A stretch of 64,000 nucleotides of DNA from Lacinutrix himadriensis (lineage in GTDB: Bacteria > Bacteroidota > Bacteroidia > Flavobacteriales > Flavobacteriaceae), in the NCBI RefSeq assembly GCF_001418105.1, contig NZ_LIQI01000028.1, positions 1 through 64,000 of the forward strand. Direction: 5' to 3'. Positions 7,462 through 15,067 of the stretch are shown in pieces. The number at the start of each line of letters is the position of its first letter. The first letter of the stretch is position 1. A program made the translations under genes and the position numbers. The notes under the pieces are model-generated. The model saw nothing but the letters and a program-made list of their open reading frames with translations. It was not told the origin of the DNA and made no database searches.

Positions 7462-8729
7462 TCATTTATCAAATCAAAATACTGTTTATCTATAGTTTCT
7501 CTATGGTCTGGATGCGCAATATTAACTAGTGCTTTTACACGCTCTTTAATTGTTTTTCCATATAAATTTGCAATACCATATTCAGTTACCACATAGTGTA
7601 CATGAGATCTAGTAGTTATTACTCCAGCACCTGGTTTCAAGGAAGGAACAATTTTGCTTACACCAGATTTAGTCGTCGCAGGTAATGCAATAATAGCTTT
7701 TCCTCCTTCACTTAAAGAAGCACCTCTTATAAAATCTACTTGTCCGCCAACTCCAGAATACATGTGTGCTCCAATAGAATCTGCACAAACTTGTCCGGTA
7801 ACATCTACTTCAATAGCAGAATTAATAGCCACCATTTTTGGGTTTTGTTTAATAATAGAGACATCATTGGTGTAATTGGATGCTCGCATTTCTACAAAAG
7901 GATTATCATCTACATAATCGTACAAACGTTTAGATCCAACTAAAAAAGTAGACAATGCACGACCTCGATTTATACCTTTATAGTTTCCGTTAATAACATC
8001 TTTTAATATTAAATCAATCACTCCATCCGAAAACATTTCCGTATGCAACCCTAAATCTTTATGATTTGTTAATCTAGTTAAAACGGCATTAGGTATACTA
8101 CCAATCCCCATTTGCAAAGTGCTTCGGTCTTCAATTAATCCTGCAACATAATCCCCTATCTGACTTTCAATAGCCGTTGGCGCTACAATATCATGTGTTG
8201 GCAAATCAACATTAGACTCTACAAATAAATCAATTTCAGAAACATGAATAATTCCGGCACCATGTGTTCTAGGCATATTTCTATTTACTTGTGCAATAAC
8301 ATGTTTGGCATTATCTATTGCCGCTAATGTAGCTTCTACAGAAACCCCTAAAGAGCAATAACCGTGTTTATCTGGAACAGACACATGAATTAGTGCCACA
8401 TCTATATCAATAATATTACGCTTAAAAAGTAATGGTAATTCGCTTAAAAAAACTGGCGTATAGGAACCATTTCCGGCTTTTAAAGTATGCCTCACATTTT
8501 TTCCTATAAAAAAAGAATTTACATGAAAACTCTCCCGTAATTCTGGGTTTGCATACGGAGCTTCGCCTTCTGTATGTAAATGGCAAACCTCCACGTTTCG
8601 AAGTTCTTCATGACGTGCCGTCATGGCTTGTATAAGTGATTGTGGAGCTGCTGCTGCTGCTTGTATATAAACTCTACTATTAGACTTAATTACTTTTACT
8701 GCTTCTTCTGCACTAACGGACCTATACAT
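7458..8729 (-). CDS. Acetyl-CoA hydrolase/transferase family (4-hydroxybutyrate CoA-transferase-like)
   Basis: 423 residues, the length of the family. The N-terminal half contains the conserved VYIQAAAAAPQSL and FHVNSFFIGKNVR blocks, and the middle has QMGIGSIPNAVL. The C-terminal part has the loop GVGGQVDFIRGASLSEGGKAIIALPAT and the terminal VTEYGIANLYGKT that mark the acetate:succinate/4-hydroxybutyrate CoA-transferase group. It moves CoA between acyl carboxylates; the donor/acceptor pair cannot be assigned from sequence alone. It is divergent from map, with the promoter region between them at about 8730-8855. Confidence 0.88.
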   Translation of the reverse strand: MYRSVSAEEAVKVIKSNSRVYIQAAAAAPQSLIQAMTARHEELRNVEVCHLHTEGEAPYANPELRESFHVNSFFIGKNVRHTLKAGNGSYTPVFLSELPLLFKRNIIDIDVALIHVSVPDKHGYCSLGVSVEATLAAIDNAKHVIAQVNRNMPRTHGAGIIHVSEIDLFVESNVDLPTHDIVAPTAIESQIGDYVAGLIEDRSTLQMGIGSIPNAVLTRLTNHKDLGLHTEMFSDGVIDLILKDVINGNYKGINRGRALSTFLVGSKRLYDYVDDNPFVEMRASNYTNDVSIIKQNPKMVAINSAIEVDVTGQVCADSIGAHMYSGVGGQVDFIRGASLSEGGKAIIALPATTKSGVSKIVPSLKPGAGVITTRSHVHYVVTEYGIANLYGKTIKERVKALVNIAHPDHRETIDKQYFDLIND

Positions 8730-8827
8730 ATACCTAATTATTTATGTCGCAAAAATAGGAAACAAAAAAAGTATAAAAACTGTCGAATATCATGTTTCAA
8801 TAAAAAAGTATGCCTTGTTATTTTTAG

Positions 8828-8835
8828 TATATTTG
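8828..8835 (+). promoter_or_regulatory. -7 element upstream of map
   Basis: TATATTTG 20 bp before the ATG at 8856. A long upstream open frame back to 8640 would be antisense to the CoA-transferase and upstream of this box, so it is not the N-terminus of map. Confidence 0.55.
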
Positions 8836-8855
8836 CACAACATTTATATTACATT

Positions 8856-9674
8856 ATGATCATAGTAAAAACAAGAGAAGAAATAGAGTTAATGCGTGAA
8901 GCAGCATTAGTAGTATCTAAAACCTTAGGTGAAATCGCTAAAGCAGTAAAACCTGGAGTAACCACTTTAGAATTAGATAAAATTGCAGAAGCATGCATTA
9001 GAGACCAAGGTGCAATACCTGGTTTTTTAGGATTGTACGATTTCCCTAACACACTTTGTATGAGTCCGAACTCACAAGTCGTTCATGGTATACCTAATAA
9101 TACACCTTTAGAGGAAGGCGATATTATATCTATAGATTGTGGTTCTATAAAAAACGGTTATTATGGTGATCACGCCTACACTTTTGCTGTTGGTGAGATT
9201 GACCCAGAAACCGAAAAACTTTTACAAGTCACTAAAGAATCTCTTTACGTTGGAATAAAAGAATTAAAAGTAGGTAATCGTGTTGGTGATGTTGGTTATG
9301 CTATTCAAAAATACTGTGAAGATCATGGTTATGGTGTAGTAAGAGAACTTGTTGGTCATGGTTTAGGAACCAAAATGCACGAAGACCCAGAAATGCCAAA
9401 CTACGGTAAACGTGGTCGTGGCAAAAAATTCATTGAAGGTATGGTTGTAGCTATTGAGCCTATGATTAACCTTGGTACAAAAAGCATCAAACAACACAGA
9501 GATGGCTGGACAATTACTACACTAGACAATAAGCCTTCTGCTCATTTTGAGCATGACGTTGCTATAGTAGATGGTAAACCTGAACTTCTTTCAACCTTTG
9601 CGTATATATATGAAGCTTTAGGAATTGTGAGTGATGAGGAAGATGCGTTTAGACAGAAAGCTTTGGTGCTATAA
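8856..9674 (+). CDS. map: Type I methionine aminopeptidase
   Basis: 272 residues from ATG 8856. It removes the initiator Met from nascent proteins. All five metal ligands of the pita-bread fold are present: Asp94, Asp105, His168 (GHGLGTKMHEDP), Glu201 (EPMINL) and Glu232 (FEHDVAI), as is the substrate His77 in HGIP. There is no N-terminal zinc-finger extension. The start was chosen because family members begin close to the IVKTREEIELMREA segment and because the -7 box lies just upstream. A GldL-like mini-gene follows after 3 bp. Confidence 0.95.
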   Translation: MIIVKTREEIELMREAALVVSKTLGEIAKAVKPGVTTLELDKIAEACIRDQGAIPGFLGLYDFPNTLCMSPNSQVVHGIPNNTPLEEGDIISIDCGSIKNGYYGDHAYTFAVGEIDPETEKLLQVTKESLYVGIKELKVGNRVGDVGYAIQKYCEDHGYGVVRELVGHGLGTKMHEDPEMPNYGKRGRGKKFIEGMVVAIEPMINLGTKSIKQHRDGWTITTLDNKPSAHFEHDVAIVDGKPELLSTFAYIYEALGIVSDEEDAFRQKALVL

Positions 9675-9677
9675 ATT

Positions 9678-9875
9678 ATGAAAATAAAACACCTATTAGC
9701 ATTTATTATTTTTGGGTTTATCTTTACCATTATCGGGACTTTGTTTAAAATTCAACATTGGCCTTACGCTGGTGAAATATATACCATTGGGACTTTACTA
9801 AAAGTGATTTTCGGAATTCTATTAATTTACAAAATACTAACGACAGATAAGTTTAAAGAATTTTTAAATTGGTAA
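9678..9875 (+). CDS. GldL-related two-span membrane mini-protein
   Basis: 65 residues, almost all membrane. There are two hydrophobic helices (about 5-23 and 37-53) joined by the loop FKIQHWPYAGEIYTIG. That loop resembles the membrane segment of the gliding/T9SS motor protein GldL, which has a similar FKI-x-H-W/F loop, but the long cytoplasmic C-terminal region of GldL is absent. A role in the motor cannot be claimed. It is tightly linked to map (3 bp) and to the methyltransferase downstream (6 bp). Confidence 0.72.
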   Translation: MKIKHLLAFIIFGFIFTIIGTLFKIQHWPYAGEIYTIGTLLKVIFGILLIYKILTTDKFKEFLNW

Positions 9876-9881
9876 TTTAAG

Positions 9882-10646
9882 TTGAAAAAACTCTTCGAAA
9901 TAATTTTAAATATTATCCCAAGACCTTTACTAATAAGGCTTAGTTATGTTGCACGTCCTATTTTGGCATTCTTTTTAAAAGGAAACACTTTCACAGACCC
10001 TATTGATGGTAAAAGTTTTAAAAGCTTTTTATCTTATGGCTATGAAACACAACGTGAGAATGTACTTTCTCCTTCTACTTTAAGTTTAGAGCGTCATCGG
10101 TTATTGTGGTTGTATTTAAAAAATGAAACTAGTTTCTTTACTGCCGAAAAAAGCGTACTTCACTTTGCTCCAGAGCAATGTTTTCTAGATCGCTTTAGAG
10201 CGTTGAAAAACCTGAATTACACCACTACAGATTTACTGTCTCCAATTGCCGATGTGAAAGCAGATATTTGCAACCTTCCGTTTGAAGACAATAGTTATGA
10301 TATCATTTTATGCAATCATGTTTTAGAACATATTCCAGATGATACCAAAGCAATGCAAGAATTATTTCGTGTGATGAAACCTGGAGGCTACGGAGTTTTT
10401 CAAATACCGCAAGATTTAAGTAGACATACTACTTTTGAAGACAATTCTATTACAGATAAAAAAGAACGCGCAAAAATATTCGGACAATATGATCATGTTC
10501 GTGTTTACGGTTACGATTATTTCAATAAACTTAGAGAGATTGGTTTTATGGTTAATGAAGTGGATTATACCGCAACGCTTTCCGAAGGGAAAATCACTAA
10601 ATTTTGTTTAGCTAAAGGAGAAATTATTCCTGTGGTTTATAAATAA
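9882..10646 (+). CDS. Class I SAM-dependent methyltransferase
   Basis: 254 residues from a TTG start 6 bp after the previous gene; no in-frame ATG gives a better N-terminus. The Rossmann fold shows motif I as SVLHFAPEQCF (an unusual FAPE in place of DxGxG), the acidic strand end DLLSPIADVKADI, and NLPFEDNSYDIILCNHVLEHIPDD with the usual post-motif 'VLEH'. The substrate is unknown; the basic N-terminal hydrophobic region (IIPRPLLIRLSYVARPILAFFL) may associate with the membrane. The last 39 bp of the gene are copied once more at 10751-10789. Confidence 0.82.
   Translation: MKKLFEIILNIIPRPLLIRLSYVARPILAFFLKGNTFTDPIDGKSFKSFLSYGYETQRENVLSPSTLSLERHRLLWLYLKNETSFFTAEKSVLHFAPEQCFLDRFRALKNLNYTTTDLLSPIADVKADICNLPFEDNSYDIILCNHVLEHIPDDTKAMQELFRVMKPGGYGVFQIPQDLSRHTTFEDNSITDKKERAKIFGQYDHVRVYGYDYFNKLREIGFMVNEVDYTATLSEGKITKFCLAKGEIIPVVYK
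10608..10646 (+). repeat. 39-bp direct repeat, copy 1 (gene 3' end)
   Basis: The last 39 bp of the methyltransferase, including its TAA, match 10751-10789 at 38 of 39 positions. Confidence 0.9.
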
Positions 10647-10723
10647 CCATACTTAAATGCTAAAAAAACGCTATCAAAAAGACCTTTTTTAAAGTTATAT
10701 CTTAATATATAATTATCTTTGAG

Positions 10724-10743
10724 ATTCCTGCCTACGCAGGAAT
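10724..10743. repeat. Inverted repeat hairpin inside the duplicated interval
   Basis: ATTCCTGC (10724-10731), loop CTAC, GCAGGAAT (10736-10743): a perfect 8-bp stem, of a type I recall as a dispersed short palindrome in flavobacterial intergenic DNA. It sits between the two copies of the 39-bp repeat. Confidence 0.7.
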
Positions 10744-10750
10744 TTACTGC

Positions 10751-10789
10751 TTAGCTAAAGGAGAAATTATCCCTGTGGTTTATAAATAA
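10751..10789 (+). repeat. 39-bp direct repeat, copy 2 (non-coding copy of gene end)
   Basis: A second copy of the methyltransferase tail and stop codon, one mismatch from the first, with no open frame leading into it. It lies just upstream of the DUF423 gene. Confidence 0.88.
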
Positions 10790-10813
10790 AACATTTTACT
10801 AAAATTCATTTTA

Positions 10814-11182
10814 ATGACTCAGCAAATTATTCTAGCAACTGCTGCCTCTTTTGGTATGCTCTCTGTAATTTTTGGTGCTTTTGGCGCGCATGCTTTGAAG
10901 AAAATTTTATCTACAGATCAATTACAAAGTTTTGAAGTTGGCGTGAAATACCAAATGTATCATGCCATAGTATTGCTTGTTTTAGGTCTAAAACCTAATT
11001 ATGCAACCTCAGCAATTTACTGGTGTTTTACTATAGGAATTATATTATTTTCTTTTAGTATTTACGGATTGATATTATCGGATGCTAAAGGCAAAAAACT
11101 TCGGTTTTTAGGACCTGTGACTCCGATTGGTGGTTTGCTTTTAGTGATAGGTTGGTTATTGGTGCTAATTAATGCTTTTTAA
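10814..11182 (+). CDS. DUF423 family membrane protein (YgdD/YwdK-like)
   Basis: 122 residues with four hydrophobic segments (about 7-25, 48-60, 67-88 and 101-120). The N-terminal signature is typical: ASFGMLSVIFGAFGAHALKK, then YQMYHAIVLLVLG. The family is widespread in inner membranes with no established biochemical role. Its stop overlaps the stop of the convergent 28-codon microprotein gene by 4 bp. Confidence 0.88.
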   Translation: MTQQIILATAASFGMLSVIFGAFGAHALKKILSTDQLQSFEVGVKYQMYHAIVLLVLGLKPNYATSAIYWCFTIGIILFSFSIYGLILSDAKGKKLRFLGPVTPIGGLLLVIGWLLVLINAF

Positions 11183-11265
11183 ATGATTCGAATCAAAAAT
11201 ATTCCTAATAGTAAATAGAGTAACACAAGAAACAATTCTAATCTATTTTGCTTAACGTACTTCAT
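11179..11265 (-). CDS. 28-aa membrane microprotein, copy 1 (candidate new family)
   Basis: An ATG-TAA ORF of 29 codons. The product starts MKYxKQxxLELF with a basic N-terminus, followed by a continuous hydrophobic stretch of about 16 residues and a final RII, so it is a predicted single-span membrane peptide. It is supported by a paralog at 18001-18087: 13 of 28 residues are identical, nearly all others are conservative, and many identical residues use different codons (AAG/AAA, TAC/TAT, TTG/CTC, GGA/GGT), which points to selection on the protein. It sits 19 bp beyond a terminator-like hairpin at the end of module B. I do not recognise the family and assign no function. Confidence 0.6.
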   Translation of the reverse strand: MKYVKQNRLELFLVLLYLLLGIFLIRII

Positions 11266-11283
11266 ATATATTTGGTTTAAATG

Positions 11284-11316
11284 GAAAAAAGCTGAGCTAA
11301 ATAGTTTAGCCCAACT
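11284..11316 (-). terminator. Terminator-like hairpin ending module B, duplicated at 18101
   Basis: On the minus strand a 12-bp stem with G-U pairs (11305-11316 with 11290-11301), loop of 3, is followed by six T. The block 11284-11334 matches 18101-18151 at 47 of 51 positions, and one stem pair changes from G-C to A-T between copies. It lies after the stop of the T9SS gene and before the microprotein ORF. Confidence 0.75.
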
Positions 11317-11338
11317 TTCATCACGATTAATAGCTTCT

Positions 11339-11986
11339 TTAAATTTTTATAAATCGTTTTGTATTTCTGTTTCCATTTACATCTTCTATTTGTAATACAT
11401 ACATTCCAGAAGTTAGTTTAGAAACTGGTATACTTTTCACAGTACTTTCTAAAACTTTTTGTCCTTGTATATTATATATTTCTGCTTGAATTAAGTCTGC
11501 TTTCATTTTAATGTTTAACAAACAAGTAGTTGGATTAGGATAAATTATAAAATCCTTTTTAGTTTCAAAATCTTCCACATCTAGAGTTGAGCCATACTCA
11601 TAAACTCCCATATCTACCGTGGTATTAAATATTCTTGCATTTCCTAATAAGTCGGTTGTTGTCCCTACAGGAATTTTAGAATTATCTCCTGCATCTATTG
11701 CTGGAGAACCTGATTGCAATGTGAAATCGGTTGCGCTTGTAAACATTGGGTTTGCACTACTTGTGTTTGTTAAAGAGGTTAAGTTTGAAAAATTATCTTC
11801 ACCTATTGAGTTGTTTACAAGCGTTAAATTTGGTGATAACGTATGACCATTATTAACAGATGCTGTTGTAGCACTTCCAGCGCCTTCGTTACCATAAAAA
11901 ATACTATTATTAATGGTAGCATTATGTGTAGCACTACCATCAACTCTTCTTCCTAAGGCTAAAGCTCCTTTTTGTGAGGCTGACAC
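11339..11986 (-). pseudogene. C-terminal part of the frameshifted module B T9SS beta-helix protein
   Basis: This is the downstream half of the gene at 12037-13872, in another frame; the coherent reading continues upstream to about 12043 (…TITNCTFANNTDIGAV). It encodes the last beta-helix turns, a 'choice-of-anchor Q'-like end (SPAIDAGDNS...VDMGVYEYG) and a complete type A T9SS sorting domain (IYPNPTT...GMYVLQIEDVNGNRNTKRFIKI). The sorting domain is intact, so only the frameshift separates it from its cargo. The GTG at 11984-11986 is the first start-like codon but is probably not used. See the 5' half for the break. Confidence 0.8.
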
Positions 11987-12036
11987 AGCTCCAATATCTG
12001 TATTATTTGCAAAGGTGCAATTGGTTATAGTAGTAG

Positions 12037-13872
12037 TTAATTTGAACCGGATTCATTAGCTCTTATCCATGCAGCACTTCCTGTATAACCATCATTAGCA
12101 TTATTATAGTTTTTAGATATATTATTAATAAATAATGTATTTGTTATAATTACATTAAGGCTACTATTTGACATGAATAATATATACAAACCACTTCCAT
12201 ACCTAGAAACATTATTATTAAACACACAATTAGTAATATTAATGTCTGTACTTACGGTATGCCTTACTCCAACTGCACCACCACTATATGTAACATTATT
12301 ATTAAACTCACAATTTTGTATCTTTGGGTTAAGAGCTGTAGGAGCAACTAGTATTGCTGCTCCTGTAGTATAACCAGTACTATTTTGAACTGCATCACCA
12401 TCTTCAATTTTAAAACCATCAATAGTGACGTTATTGGCAGCTATTTTTACTACCTGATGATTATTATCTATTCTCGAACTTCCGGAAGCTGTTGCAAAAT
12501 CTACCACGGCATCATTACCATTAACATCTCCAGATAAAATTGTTGGGTTTGCAGCTATATTTCTTTGTGCAAGTGTCGTTTCTGTACCATCAAAACCACC
12601 ATAAACAGAAAGTCCATTTACAACAAACTCAAAAGAATCCGATCTAGCAGAACCTGGACTATAAGTTCCTGAAGCAACCCAAATATCTGTAGTTATAGGA
12701 CTAACTGAATTTATGGCATCTTCTAAATCTGTGATAGCATTAGCCCAAGAATCTCCACTACCATCACCTCCAGAAACATTTGCATTCACATAATATTTTG
12801 CTAAAGGAGGTTGAATTGAGAAACTTTTAACGGATACTTTCCCTCCATCTAAATATGCAACATACATATCTCCATTAACAGGGTTCATTTCCATCTTAAC
12901 AAAAAAACCAGTTGTATTGGTAAGAATCCCAAATGATGGTAAGTTTTGCCAAATATTTGAAGTTTTATATTTTTTAAATGTTAAATTATGCGAACCGTCA
13001 GAGTACATTAAATAGTGATGATTATCGGTAATACTTTCTCTAAACGTAACAATCTCTTCTGTAACTCCTGTAACTCCTGAGGGTTGAGTTACTCCTCCTC
13101 CACTTTTACCAACTGTAATTTTATTAGTACTAGCATCTATTACTGCAAAATATTTTGCTCCTCCATTAGCAGAAACATGTCTATAATTAACTCCAGCGGT
13201 CCATAATAATGTTTCATGTGCCGTTTGATTACTATCTGATACATTATAATTTTTTACAAAGCTCTGTGCTGCCATCGTGTAATTGTCAAAATCGTAGAAA
13301 TCTATTCTAGGATTTACACCTGTAGGAGCACTTGTATATATAGGGTATGTTGTAACAGACCAATTAGCTCCATTTTTAGTATAGAAACTAGGTTTATAAT
13401 ATGGTACTACTGAAGCTATCATACCTACTATTCTTGGAACTCCAGCTGTACTAAACTGCAATTGTATTCCATAACTATAGAAATACCCTCCAATATTTAC
13501 TCCTTCACTAACCCAAGAGCTACCATCAAAACTAAATACATCTATATTACTTGCTGCTCCATTAGCCTCTGCTTTTAAAGCAACCCAAGGCTGATTAGTT
13601 ACTGGATTTATTTTAATTGTTAAATTATTGTAATTTTCTGTTGAAATTGCACCAGAACCAACAGGCAACCAACTTGTTCCGTTAAATTTCATAACAGAAA
13701 CTTGATTTGTGGTAGAATTTTCATATAACAAATAGGGAATTCCTGCACTGTCAAATGCCATTTCTCCATTGCTTGCAAAATCTGTAAATTGTGCTGCACC
13801 TACTTGATTCCAGGTTTGAGCAAAAGCGAAACTACTTATTAAAAGTAGTATTAAAAGTATTCTTAATTTCAT
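12037..13872 (-). CDS. T9SS-exported beta-propeller/beta-helix protein, N-terminal part (frameshifted)
   Basis: 611 residues before a premature TAA at 12037-12039. Signal peptide 1-18 (FAQTWNQ). Residues about 20-350 form repeats with W/F-x-G-x-S-W-V blades resembling a sialidase-type propeller. From about 360 there is YYVNANVSGGDGSGDSWANAITDLEDAI, the start of a right-handed beta-helix of the choice-of-anchor/polymorphic-outer-membrane type. One base near 12037-12046 is missing relative to the coherent reading into 11339-11986, giving an original product of about 840 residues. The upstream region carries a module B operator and a CATCTTTG box. It may be a decayed gene or a sequencing error. 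Confidence 0.85.
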   Translation of the reverse strand: MKLRILLILLLISSFAFAQTWNQVGAAQFTDFASNGEMAFDSAGIPYLLYENSTTNQVSVMKFNGTSWLPVGSGAISTENYNNLTIKINPVTNQPWVALKAEANGAASNIDVFSFDGSSWVSEGVNIGGYFYSYGIQLQFSTAGVPRIVGMIASVVPYYKPSFYTKNGANWSVTTYPIYTSAPTGVNPRIDFYDFDNYTMAAQSFVKNYNVSDSNQTAHETLLWTAGVNYRHVSANGGAKYFAVIDASTNKITVGKSGGGVTQPSGVTGVTEEIVTFRESITDNHHYLMYSDGSHNLTFKKYKTSNIWQNLPSFGILTNTTGFFVKMEMNPVNGDMYVAYLDGGKVSVKSFSIQPPLAKYYVNANVSGGDGSGDSWANAITDLEDAINSVSPITTDIWVASGTYSPGSARSDSFEFVVNGLSVYGGFDGTETTLAQRNIAANPTILSGDVNGNDAVVDFATASGSSRIDNNHQVVKIAANNVTIDGFKIEDGDAVQNSTGYTTGAAILVAPTALNPKIQNCEFNNNVTYSGGAVGVRHTVSTDINITNCVFNNNVSRYGSGLYILFMSNSSLNVIITNTLFINNISKNYNNANDGYTGSAAWIRANESGSN

Positions 13873-13899
13873 AATATAAATTGATTAATAGTTATGAAA

Positions 13900-13970
13900 C
13901 AAAGATGTTAATTACTCACGTAGGAAAATTTCTATATTTAGTAAATTGTAGGTATAAGTTAGTGAATGGC
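13900..13970 (-). promoter_or_regulatory. Module B LytTR-type operator and -7 box upstream of the beta-helix gene (B1)
   Basis: Minus-strand direct repeats ACTAACTTA (13955-13963) and ACTAAATAT (13934-13942) start 21 bp apart. A -7-like CATCTTTG (13900-13907) follows the proximal repeat after exactly 26 bp. CCATTC precedes the distal repeat. Two 9-bp repeats with a 12-bp gap are the established layout of LytTR binding sites. Confidence 0.6.
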
Positions 13971-14036
13971 AGTTATGTATTACAGTAAGAAACAAGCAAT
14001 ATATTTTACTAATAAGGGTTAGGCTTTTAAATAAAA

Positions 14037-14789
14037 TTAGAACATTTTTTTTACTAATTGTAAAAACTCCTCTTTTTTATCTCGAGCTATAGGAATGGTT
14101 TTATTGTTTTCTAAAACCAAATGGTAACTATCCTTTTTTACTAAGCGACTCATATATTTTAAATTGATTAAATACGAACGATGTGGCTTGTAAAAAATAG
14201 GTTTATCTACTAATTGGTCTGTAAAATATTTTAGTGTTTTAGTTATCAGTTCGGTTTTGCCATTTTGCAAATAAACCTTAGTATAAACACCATCTGCTTC
14301 AAACAAAAGGATATCTTCATGCGCAACAAACATAATCCCTTTAGGGATTTCTAATGCTATTTTATTTAAGGATAATTGCTGAAATGCTTTTTCTATATTC
14401 TTTAATCTGAAATTCACTTTATTTTCATTTATTGCTATTTCAGCCTTTGCTATGGCACCTTTTAATTCGTCCTCATCAATAGGTTTTAATAAATAATCTA
14501 TTGCAGAAAGTTTTAATGCTTCAATAGCATATTGATTGTAAGCTGTAGTAAATATGATTTGAAAAGATATAGGCTCATCCTTAAAAAAACTTAAAATCTC
14601 CAAACCAGAATGTTCTGGCATTTCAATATCTAAAAACACAATATCTGGCAGGTTCGCTTTTATAACAGCCACGCCTTCCACTAAATTTGAAGCTTCTCCT
14701 AAAATGGTGACTTCTGGGTGTTCTTCTTCTATTAAAGCCCTTAGAACACTTCTAGCTTTGTTTTCATCATCTATAATAATAGCATTCAT
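14037..14789 (-). CDS. LytTR-family response regulator (module B)
   Basis: 250 residues. The N-terminal receiver domain (1-120) has the acidic pair in IIIDDENKA, phospho-acceptor Asp54 in VFLDIEMPEHSG, the Thr in IIFTTAYNQYA and Lys in LLKPIDEDEL. The C-terminal LytTR DNA-binding domain (about 150-250) shows ILLFEADGVYTKVY, YKPHRSYLINLKYM and NNKTIPIARDKKEEF. It should receive phosphate from the propeller kinase encoded 134-238 bp upstream and bind paired direct repeats. An operator-like half-site with a TAGTTTTG box precedes the gene, so it probably regulates itself (inference). Confidence 0.93.
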   Translation of the reverse strand: MNAIIIDDENKARSVLRALIEEEHPEVTILGEASNLVEGVAVIKANLPDIVFLDIEMPEHSGLEILSFFKDEPISFQIIFTTAYNQYAIEALKLSAIDYLLKPIDEDELKGAIAKAEIAINENKVNFRLKNIEKAFQQLSLNKIALEIPKGIMFVAHEDILLFEADGVYTKVYLQNGKTELITKTLKYFTDQLVDKPIFYKPHRSYLINLKYMSRLVKKDSYHLVLENNKTIPIARDKKEEFLQLVKKMF

Positions 14790-14816
14790 ATCTTAAAATT
14801 TCAATAGTATTACACT

Positions 14817-14880
14817 CAAAACTACAACTTAATTTTAATACTAAATTTTGGTTTTTAGTGAATGGATGGTTTTATCAAAT
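14817..14880 (-). promoter_or_regulatory. Module B operator upstream of the response regulator (B2)
   Basis: Proximal half-site ACTAAAAAC (14851-14859, minus strand), preceded by CCATTC as in B1, is followed after exactly 26 bp by the -7 box TAGTTTTG (14817-14824). The distal half 21 bp upstream is poor, so this site is weaker than B1 and B3. Confidence 0.45.
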
Positions 14881-14923
14881 AAAATATTACTTCCTATTCT
14901 TTTATTTATATTTTCACGATAAC

Positions 14924-15067
14924 CTACATAATAGGAATAGAAATTTGAACGGTGGTACCTAGAGCGATTCCACTTTCATCATAATCATCTGTAATTTCGA
15001 AACGTATTGGATCTGTATGTGTTTTATTTAATAAATCGATTCTTTTTTTGTTCGCTTCTGATGAAAA
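14924..15067 (-). pseudogene. Displaced C-terminal end of the module B histidine kinase
   Basis: In the frame next to the kinase ORF, the minus strand from about 15067 to TAG at 14924-14926 encodes KKRIDLLNKTHTDPIRF and GIALGTTVQISIPIM. This aligns with the end of the module A kinase (DRLALLNYGKEKQVG... PIGTQVEVIIPF). It is the last part of the HATPase domain, cut off by a one-base frameshift in or near the A4 run at 15064-15067. Confidence 0.78.

Noticed and set aside
8640-8855. N-terminal extension of map by 72 codons
   Set aside because: It is antisense to the CoA-transferase start, Cys/Asn-rich, and upstream of the -7 box; family members start at the IVKTREE segment.
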